A stretch of 33,839 bases of DNA from Bacteroidales bacterium (GTDB lineage: Bacteria > Bacteroidota > Bacteroidia > Bacteroidales > UBA1715), in contig JAQICB010000016.1 of the NCBI GenBank assembly GCA_027858745.1, forward strand, positions 1-33,839, read 5' to 3'. This document shows positions 27,769 to 33,839 of the stretch, piece after piece (the first letter of the stretch is position 1; each line of letters starts with the position of its first letter). Below the pieces are notes generated by a model. It did not search any database. It saw only the letters and a program-made list of their open reading frames with translations, and was not told the DNA's origin. Both the position numbers and the translations under genes were made by a program.

Positions 27769-28697
27769 ACGATTTCTCTTTACTTAAAGAACTCTGCTCT
27801 ATACATGCTCCTTCGGGAAATGAATATGCTCTTACTCAATTTATAATTTCATATATTGAAAAGGAAAGTTTTACCTGGAAACGAAAACCAAAAATATATT
27901 ACGGCTCCCGACTGCAAGATTGTATTATTCTTGCTTTTGGCTGTCCCAAAACAGCAATTTACGCTCACATAGACAGTGTGGGATATACGGCAGGTCACCA
28001 TAAAAAACTAATTCCCATTGGCAGCCCGCGTGCTCGAAAAGGGACAGAACTTGTGGGGAAAGATTCGCGAGGAGACATACTGTGTACGCTCGATGCAACA
28101 AAAAATGCAGATGACAAATTAGTATTATCATACAATTGTGAACGAGAAATTGATCTGGGAACGAGTCTGACATTCAAACCACATTTTGAGGAAACGGAAA
28201 CTCATATTTCGGCAAATCAAATTGACAATAGAGTTGGGGTATGGACAGCCCTCAAAATAGCAGAAAAATTACGAAATGGAATTATTGTTTTTTCCTGCTA
28301 CGAAGAACATGGTGGCGGTACGGTTCCGTTCTTGCAACGCTTTATAAACAAACGATACCGCATAAAACAAGCTTTAATTGCCGACATTACTTGGGTTACC
28401 GAAGATGTTCTTGATGGAAAAGGCTGTGCAATTTCTGCACGCGATTCACTCATACCGAGAAAACAATATGTCGACAGAATTATTGACATTGCTCGTCGGT
28501 CCGGCGTTCCATATCAAATAGAAGTTGAACAGTCAGGCGGAAGCGACGGTAGTTCACTTCAACTCTCATCGTACGCTATCGATTGGTGTTTTGTTGGTGC
28601 TCCGCAATACAATCCACACGAACCTATTGAAAAAATTAACAAATCAGATATAAACTCAATGCTGAATCTCTATTCGGCATTAATGAAAGAACTATAA
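27765..28697 (+). CDS. M42-like metallo-aminopeptidase
   Basis: M42 enzymes are cobalt- or zinc-dependent aminopeptidases that form large cytoplasmic tetrahedral particles. This 310-aa protein retains the di-metal site: H68 (AHID), D154 (QIDNRVG), the catalytic pair E180-E181 (CYEEHGG), D207 (ADITW) and H285 (NPHEPIE). GGSDGSSL (258-265) is also characteristic. It is somewhat shorter than typical ~350-aa members, and the inserted dimerisation domain (~75-147) appears reduced. There is no signal peptide. Coupled to the YigZ gene by a 4-nt overlap and 3 nt from the GH3 fusion gene. Confidence 0.9.
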   Translation: MNDFSLLKELCSIHAPSGNEYALTQFIISYIEKESFTWKRKPKIYYGSRLQDCIILAFGCPKTAIYAHIDSVGYTAGHHKKLIPIGSPRARKGTELVGKDSRGDILCTLDATKNADDKLVLSYNCEREIDLGTSLTFKPHFEETETHISANQIDNRVGVWTALKIAEKLRNGIIVFSCYEEHGGGTVPFLQRFINKRYRIKQALIADITWVTEDVLDGKGCAISARDSLIPRKQYVDRIIDIARRSGVPYQIEVEQSGGSDGSSLQLSSYAIDWCFVGAPQYNPHEPIEKINKSDINSMLNLYSALMKEL

Positions 28698-28700
28698 TAT

Positions 28701-31700
28701 ATGTATATTTTTCTGAAACGACTTTTTTTTCTGTGTGTTTTTATAAGTTTGTATGGCTTCAACAATCATATTGATGATAAAAAATCACATTCATCTCCCC
28801 TTCCATATTATCAAAACCCGTTTAGTTCAGACACAGCATGGGCTGATTCGGTGTATGCTTCAATGAATTTGGAAGAACGAATCGGTCAACTGTTTATGGT
28901 AGCAGTATACACCACACCGGAACATTCAAATGAAGCTGCTGTTCGCTCTCTGATACAAAACTATCATATTGGCGGGGTAATTTTCATGAAAGGGTCTCCC
29001 GTTAATCAAATAAAGTGTGCAAACGGACTCCAATCATACTCAAAAATTCCGCTCATGACGGCAATTGATGGCGAATGGGGATTGGCAATGAGATTAGACA
29101 GCACCATCTCATTCCCCAAACAAATTATGCTTGGCGCCATTCAAGACAATGCACTTTTATACGAAATGGGATTAGAAATTGGCAGACAATGCAAACGAGT
29201 TGGCTTACACATAAATTTTGCACCGGTCGTTGATATCAACAACAATGCTCTCAATCCGGTTATAAACTTCCGCTCGTTCGGTGAACTCAAACAAAATGTG
29301 GCGAGAAAAGGCTTATATTACATGATGGGAATGCAAGACGAACAAATAATTACAACCGCAAAGCATTTCCCCGGACACGGCGATACCCAAACAGACTCGC
29401 ATCTTGGACTACCGGTTATTAACCATTCAAAAGAACGATTAGATTCTCTGGAATTATATCCCTTTAAATATCTTATAAATAACAATTTAACCGGCATGAT
29501 GGTTGCGCACCTCCACATTCCGGCACTTGACGATAAAAAAAACAGAGCTTCTACCCTTTCTCCGGCAATTGTTTCTGATTTACTCCAAGATTCTCTGGGT
29601 TTTGAAGGACTCATTTTTACCGATGCTCTCAACATGAAAGGTGTAGCAAAATATTACAAACCGGGAAAATTAGAAATTGCTGCATTATTGGCAGGAAACG
29701 ACGTTTTACTCTTTCCCGAAGATGTCCCAACAGCCGTCGCTGAAATAAAAAAAGCAATTCAAAAAGGAAAACTCTCCGAAGAAATAATCAATTCACGGTG
29801 TAAAAAAATTCTCAGGGCAAAACAATGGATAGGACTCGATTCCTTTACACCAACTGACACTGCCAATGTTTACGAAGATTTACATACTCCCGAAGCTATT
29901 GTGCTCAAACAAAAATTAATTCGCTCAGCAATTACAGTTGTGAAAGACGACAATAACATTCTTCCTTTTCCACACCTTGACACAACATCTATTGCGTACC
30001 TAACATTTTCGAACAAAGAAAATGATATATTTTATGAAACGGCACAAAATTATTCACGAATTAACCGATTTTCAATTCCTGCCGGGGCAAGTCAACAAAC
30101 ATTAGATTCTATTGTAGACACTCTTTCGCACTATTCGGTAGTTCTTCATAACATTACCGGAACAAGCATGTATGCTTCCCGAAAATATGGCATTAAACAA
30201 GAATGGGTTTCAGCTGTAGAAAAACTGGCACAGCATCCGAATTATGTTCTTATACTTCATGCAAATCCATATGCTTTAGATTATTTCACTTCAATTATTC
30301 CCACAATATCGACTGTCGTTGTCGGATATGATTTTACTGATGATGTGTTGCGAGAAACCCCTCAAGTTCTGTTTGGTTCGTACTATTGCAACGGACAACT
30401 TCCAGTTACTGCCGGTGGTTTTGCCGCCGGAACAGGATTGTTCGTCCCCACACTGAAACGCCTTCAATACACACACCCTTTCGATGCGGGACTTGATGCA
30501 GATATTTTGCAAAACATAGATTCTATTGTATACGAAGGAATTGCAGAAGAAGCATTTCCCGGTTGTCAAGTTTTAGTTGCCCGAAGAGGTAAAGTTGTTT
30601 TCCACAAATCGTACGGTCACTTTACCTACGACACAATTCATGCGGTTACAAATACTGCCTTATACGATTTGGCATCAATGACCAAACCATTGGGCACAAC
30701 ATTAAGTTTAATGAAATTATATGAACAACATAAATTTAATTTTGAGCAAACCTTAGGCGATTATTTTGATATTGAAGGCATCGACACAACAGGAAAAGAT
30801 ACAATTAAAATGAAGAACATTTTAACTCATCAATCACAGCTCCATTCATGGATTCCCTTTTATCAATATTTAGTGAAAGATTTTTATAATAGCGAAGAGG
30901 CACATCTTTTTTCTCACAGAAAATCATCATTGTACCCCCACAAATTAAGCAATTCATTGTATTTACGTCATGATTATACATTTATTGACAGCAGCATATC
31001 ACGAAAACCCTCAAAATTATACTCAGTTCCTGTTTCTGACAGTGTATATATAACAAAAGCATATCATGATACCATTTTTAATATGATTTTTCAATCTCCT
31101 CTCTACGAGGAAAAAGAAGTGATATATAGCGATTTAGGCTTTTACTTATTTGCTGAAATCATACAAAAAATTTCAAACAAACGAATTGATAGCTTTGTGT
31201 ATTCTAATTTTTATACATCTATCGGTGCAGATAGATTATGCTATAATCCCTTATTTCAATTTTCAAAAGATGAAATAGCACCAACAGAACATGATTATAT
31301 TTTCCGCCAACAAACTGTACGTGGATACGTTCATGACCCGGGAGCAGCAATGTTGGGAGGTGTTAGCGGTCATGCAGGATTATTTTCGAACAGTAATGAT
31401 GTTGCAAAAATCTGCCAGATGCTCATAAATGAAGGAACATATGGAAACACCAAATACTTGCAAGCCGAAACCATTGCATTATTTACCTCCTGCCCATTTT
31501 GTAACGAAGGAAACCGAAAAGGATATGGATTTGATAAAGCAGATGTGGATCCACATAAATTAGATCCAACCTGCAAATGCACATCACCACAGAGTTATGG
31601 TCACTCCGGATTTACCGGCACCATATTTTGGGTTGATCCAAAATATGATATTATATATGTGTTCCTATCAAACCGAGTGTATCCCGATGCGAGTAACCCA

Positions 31701-31766
31701 AAATTGGGTAGAATGAATATTCGTCCTCGTATACAACAAGTTATTTACGATGCTATCACAGAATAA
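28701..31766 (+). CDS. GH3 N-acetylhexosaminidase-like domain fused to a beta-lactamase-fold serine hydrolase
   Basis: This 1021-aa exported protein joins two enzymes that act on cell-wall material. After a hydrophobic N-terminus (~5-20), the GH3 domain (~45-380) carries the NagZ signature KHFPGHGDTxxDSH (221-234), whose histidine is the general acid/base, and the likely nucleophile D308 in FTDALNMKG. A GH3 C-terminal-like domain fills about 405-585. The beta-lactamase/PBP-like domain (~600-1020) has SMTK (S659, K662), YSD (809-811) and HSG (968-970) in place of KTG. An extra segment of ~60 residues (about 730-790) lies between the first two motifs. Such fusions occur in Bacteroidota. A joint role in peptidoglycan turnover (sugar release plus peptide cleavage) is inference from the NagZ-type motif. 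Confidence 0.9.
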   Translation: MYIFLKRLFFLCVFISLYGFNNHIDDKKSHSSPLPYYQNPFSSDTAWADSVYASMNLEERIGQLFMVAVYTTPEHSNEAAVRSLIQNYHIGGVIFMKGSPVNQIKCANGLQSYSKIPLMTAIDGEWGLAMRLDSTISFPKQIMLGAIQDNALLYEMGLEIGRQCKRVGLHINFAPVVDINNNALNPVINFRSFGELKQNVARKGLYYMMGMQDEQIITTAKHFPGHGDTQTDSHLGLPVINHSKERLDSLELYPFKYLINNNLTGMMVAHLHIPALDDKKNRASTLSPAIVSDLLQDSLGFEGLIFTDALNMKGVAKYYKPGKLEIAALLAGNDVLLFPEDVPTAVAEIKKAIQKGKLSEEIINSRCKKILRAKQWIGLDSFTPTDTANVYEDLHTPEAIVLKQKLIRSAITVVKDDNNILPFPHLDTTSIAYLTFSNKENDIFYETAQNYSRINRFSIPAGASQQTLDSIVDTLSHYSVVLHNITGTSMYASRKYGIKQEWVSAVEKLAQHPNYVLILHANPYALDYFTSIIPTISTVVVGYDFTDDVLRETPQVLFGSYYCNGQLPVTAGGFAAGTGLFVPTLKRLQYTHPFDAGLDADILQNIDSIVYEGIAEEAFPGCQVLVARRGKVVFHKSYGHFTYDTIHAVTNTALYDLASMTKPLGTTLSLMKLYEQHKFNFEQTLGDYFDIEGIDTTGKDTIKMKNILTHQSQLHSWIPFYQYLVKDFYNSEEAHLFSHRKSSLYPHKLSNSLYLRHDYTFIDSSISRKPSKLYSVPVSDSVYITKAYHDTIFNMIFQSPLYEEKEVIYSDLGFYLFAEIIQKISNKRIDSFVYSNFYTSIGADRLCYNPLFQFSKDEIAPTEHDYIFRQQTVRGYVHDPGAAMLGGVSGHAGLFSNSNDVAKICQMLINEGTYGNTKYLQAETIALFTSCPFCNEGNRKGYGFDKADVDPHKLDPTCKCTSPQSYGHSGFTGTIFWVDPKYDIIYVFLSNRVYPDASNPKLGRMNIRPRIQQVIYDAITE

Positions 31767-31790
31767 GAAATTTCGTATGAGCAATTATTT

Positions 31791-31811
31791 CGTGTTATTT
31801 TGCAAAACACG
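31791..31811 (+). other. Inverted repeat after the GH3 fusion gene and over the next promoter
   Basis: CGTGTT at 31791-31796 pairs with AACACG at 31806-31811, enclosing a 9-nt loop. The perfect palindrome TTTTGCAAAA lies at 31798-31807 and covers the -33 TTTG of the next gene. It could be a weak terminator of the upstream operon or an operator. No run of T follows the stem, which speaks against an intrinsic terminator. Confidence 0.35.
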
Positions 31812-31829
31812 TTATTAAAAGTATCTTTG
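31799..31829 (+). promoter_or_regulatory. Bacteroidota-type promoter of the acidic-tailed protein gene
   Basis: TTTG at 31799-31802, a 19-nt spacer, then TATCTTTG at 31822-31829. Both elements and the spacing match the Bacteroidota sigma-A (ABfr) consensus TTTG-N19-TAnnTTTG exactly. The transcript should start near 31836, about 13 nt before the ATG at 31849. It is the best promoter match I found in the window. Confidence 0.8.
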
Positions 31830-31848
31830 CACCGATAAAATTATCTCT

Positions 31849-32670
31849 ATGAACGAACAAGAAAAAATATTCCAACAACTCAAAAAGTTATTTGATGAAA
31901 ATCCCGAAAGCTTTAATATCATTGAAGAAGAGATTGATATTGATTTACAAATGGAATACCTCAAACGTTCAAAAAAACTACACAAGCAAAAACAAACCTT
32001 AGAATCTGTTTTGGAGAAAGTACCACAGCTGTATGATCCGGAAATTAGAATAGAAGAAAAACGAGACATTTTAATTCATCTCGCAAATTTTGAAGAAGTT
32101 GAAGCTTTTCGTACTATTGAAGCTTTTCGTGACAAAGCAACAGGAGATATTAAGCCATGGGTTTTAATGGCATATCGCGAAAGTAAAATGGTGCTCGAAA
32201 GTTCATTATTAGACGAAAAACAAATTCTTATTTCAACCGGACTTGGTGGAAAAGGCTACAAACTCCGTTTTTTTATTGTGTTGGTAAACAACAACTCAGA
32301 AGAATACAGCGAGACTCAACAAAAACTCATACATACCGAAATTGAGTATACACTCAAACATGCAAACGGTGAATTAGAATCTGTTATTTTCGAACATGAT
32401 TTAGCACAAATAACCGCACTTATTCCCATAAACATGTCGGTAAAAGATACCATAAAATCGGCAATTGACGAGTGCAATCAGTATGGTAATTTTATTGCGG
32501 AAAACTTTCTCGTAACAAATATCAAAAAACTTAACACCGAAGAAATATATCAAATTATCAGCGAAAAAAATACAGATAACGAAATTAAAAGTATTGATTT
32601 TGAAGATGATTTCGACGACTTTGATGATTATGACGAAGACGAGGAGGATGACGATGATGATCTTTTTTAA
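31849..32670 (+). CDS. Uncharacterised acidic-tailed protein (273 aa)
   Basis: I do not recognise a characterised family. The protein has no signal peptide or membrane segment and should be cytoplasmic. Residues 1-58 are charged and helical (a Lys-rich stretch at 40-49). About 60-125 looks like HEAT-type helical pairs. A mixed region (125-222) contains a Gly-rich turn ISTGLGGKGYKLR at 128-140 followed by a hydrophobic strand. The tail 250-273 is extremely acidic: 18 of 24 residues are Asp or Glu, with Phe/Tyr spaced in it, and the chain ends in DDDDDLF. Its own strong promoter precedes it, and the radical SAM gene follows after 11 nt. An 18-bp internal near-duplication gives the repeated EAFR at 85-88 and 91-94. 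Possible roles include binding basic proteins or mimicking nucleic acid; neither is shown. Confidence 0.8.
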   Translation: MNEQEKIFQQLKKLFDENPESFNIIEEEIDIDLQMEYLKRSKKLHKQKQTLESVLEKVPQLYDPEIRIEEKRDILIHLANFEEVEAFRTIEAFRDKATGDIKPWVLMAYRESKMVLESSLLDEKQILISTGLGGKGYKLRFFIVLVNNNSEEYSETQQKLIHTEIEYTLKHANGELESVIFEHDLAQITALIPINMSVKDTIKSAIDECNQYGNFIAENFLVTNIKKLNTEEIYQIISEKNTDNEIKSIDFEDDFDDFDDYDEDEEDDDDDLF

Positions 32671-32681
32671 ATCATCCGCAC

Positions 32682-33650
32682 ATGGCAGATAATTCTCATA
32701 ACTACCTATGGAATCACAGTCGTCCCTTTAATTCATATGCAAGTTACATAAAAGAAACCTTTGGCGGACGGATTCAAAAAATAAGTGTTAACGGCAATTT
32801 CACCTGTCCAAACAGAGATGGCACAAAAGGATATGGCGGATGTGCGTATTGCAACAACGACGCCTTTATAACCGCATACTGCACACCGGAGAAAAGTATA
32901 CGCGAACAAATTATTGAAGGCAAACAATTTGTACTCAAACGCTATAAAAAAGCAACACAATTTTTTGCGTATTTACAAGCGTATTCAAATACCTACACTA
33001 GTATTTCAAGATTAGAAGAAATAATATCGGAAATACGACAATTTCCCGAAATTATCGGCTGCATTATCGGTACCCGTCCCGACTGTATAGATGCTGAAAA
33101 ACTCGATTTTTTTCAGAACTTACAGAAAGAATTCTACATTGTATTAGAATACGGAATAGAATCGGTTTACGACAAAACCTTAGCTGCAATTAACCGCGGA
33201 CATGATTTTGCCTGTTCACGCAATGCAATTACAGAAACCGCACAACGAGGTATTCCTGTAGGTGCACATATAATTTTGGGACTACCCGGAGAATCTCATG
33301 AAGAAATATTAGAATCTGCAGCAATTATATCAACACTCCCACTTACCAGTATCAAATTGCATCAACTACAAATTGTAAAAAACACCCAATTTGCCGTTGA
33401 TTATGCTCACAATCCCGAAAAATTTTCTCTGTTCACCCCCCACACATATATCCCCTTTGTTGCCGAGTACCTAAGTCGTTTATCTCCCGACATTATGATA
33501 GAACGACTTGCAAGCGACTCACCGAGAAGAGTGAGAATAGCACCCGAATGGGAAGGCGTAAAATATGAGTCTTTTGTCCAAATGCTTGAAGACTATATGA
33601 TTTCGCATAAAGTATGGCAGGGGAAAAAGTATCATACACATAATTTATAA
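32682..33650 (+). CDS. YhcC-type radical SAM protein (TIGR01212 family)
   Basis: Radical SAM enzymes use a 4Fe-4S cluster to cleave S-adenosylmethionine and generate a radical. In this 322-aa protein the cluster cysteines are C42, C54 and C57, spaced CX11CX2C, which differs from the standard CX3CX2C but is typical of the YhcC/TIGR01212 family. Other family features are NGNFTCPNRDGT before the cluster, ILGLPGES in the barrel, and a C-terminal part with DIMIERLASDSPR. The substrate of the family is not known to me. It begins 11 nt after the acidic-tailed protein gene and is probably co-transcribed with it. Bases 33651-33723 after its stop hold no gene or clear terminator. Confidence 0.93.
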   Translation: MADNSHNYLWNHSRPFNSYASYIKETFGGRIQKISVNGNFTCPNRDGTKGYGGCAYCNNDAFITAYCTPEKSIREQIIEGKQFVLKRYKKATQFFAYLQAYSNTYTSISRLEEIISEIRQFPEIIGCIIGTRPDCIDAEKLDFFQNLQKEFYIVLEYGIESVYDKTLAAINRGHDFACSRNAITETAQRGIPVGAHIILGLPGESHEEILESAAIISTLPLTSIKLHQLQIVKNTQFAVDYAHNPEKFSLFTPHTYIPFVAEYLSRLSPDIMIERLASDSPRRVRIAPEWEGVKYESFVQMLEDYMISHKVWQGKKYHTHNL

Positions 33651-33723
33651 AATTCATGTAAATATTAACGTGCCACTTAATTTCAAACAAGTTGTTAATT
33701 TTGTTCGGCAATTACCTTACAAC

Positions 33724-33839
33724 CTGAGTTCGACGTAATTTTTTGAGTTCAGATTAGCTCCGCTGAGCTCGTCCTTTGTCCTCGGTTGATATAAAAAGCT
33801 GTTTATCAAGGCAAATTATTGAATAATAGCGAGCTATTG
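33724..33839 (+). repeat. Structured repeat, copy 2, cut by the window end
   Basis: It matches 26883-26998 except for T at 33744 (C in copy 1) and G at 33767 (A in copy 1). Both changes lie in the stem of hairpin 1 (33744-33751 with 33764-33771) and leave T-G pairs, so a plus-strand RNA would still fold. The second change also creates a perfect alternative hairpin, AGCTC/GAGCT (33756-33760 with 33765-33769). Hairpin 2 (33786-33791 with 33804-33809) is identical to copy 1. The left arm of hairpin 3 is 33815-33830; the right arm is truncated after 7 of 16 bases by the end of the sequence. Confidence 0.85.

Noticed and set aside
26883-33839. Integron-like cassette with attC sites at each end
   Set aside because: The repeats are near-identical, lack recognisable attC core sites, and enclose five ordinary genes over 6.8 kb; no integrase is present.

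Overview
The window is AT-rich chromosomal DNA from a member of the Bacteroidota. The evidence is a full-length SprA (the outer-membrane translocon of the type IX secretion system) next to ruvA, a Porin_10-type outer-membrane protein, several promoters of the Bacteroidota type (TAnnTTTG at -7, TTTG at -33), almost no Shine-Dalgarno sequences, and a short-LID adenylate kinase of the kind common in this phylum. I cannot name the genus. No rRNA, tRNA, CRISPR array, phage or transposase gene is visible. Most genes are housekeeping or cell-envelope genes.

Layout. (1) 1-2710, minus strand: a tight operon hpt-adk-obg-PAP2 phosphatase; the last gene runs off the left edge. (2) 2868-7599, plus strand: purE, then a two-gene polysaccharide export unit (Wza-like lipoprotein and Wzc-like tyrosine kinase) directly followed by fmt. 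No glycosyltransferases accompany the pair. (3) 7759-18558, minus strand: pdxA-ruvA-sprA-Porin_10, closely spaced and probably read from a promoter just upstream of pdxA. (4) 18672-26629, minus strand: a bacterial alpha-2-macroglobulin lipoprotein followed by penicillin-binding protein 1C, a known pair thought to protect and repair the periplasm and wall. (5) 26630-27162: a 533-bp divergent intergenic region holding a structured repeat. (6) 27163-31766, plus strand: a YigZ/IMPACT protein, an M42-like aminopeptidase and a glycosidase (GH3) fused to a beta-lactamase-fold domain. (7) 31849-33650, plus strand: an unrecognised acidic-tailed protein and a YhcC-type radical SAM enzyme. (8) 33724-33839: a second copy of the repeat, which runs off the right edge.

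The least explained item is this repeat. The two copies are 6841 bp apart in the same orientation and agree at 114 of 116 positions. Each carries three successive inverted repeats. The only two differences both lie in the stem of the first hairpin, and both keep pairing as G-U wobbles in a plus-strand RNA. The window ends inside the third palindrome of copy 2, as a contig broken at a multicopy repeat would. The second most interesting item is the uncharacterised 273-aa protein at 31849-32670. It has a textbook promoter and an acidic C-terminus ending in Leu-Phe, which loosely resembles the partner-binding tip of SSB. I found no clear evidence of a wholly new multi-gene system.
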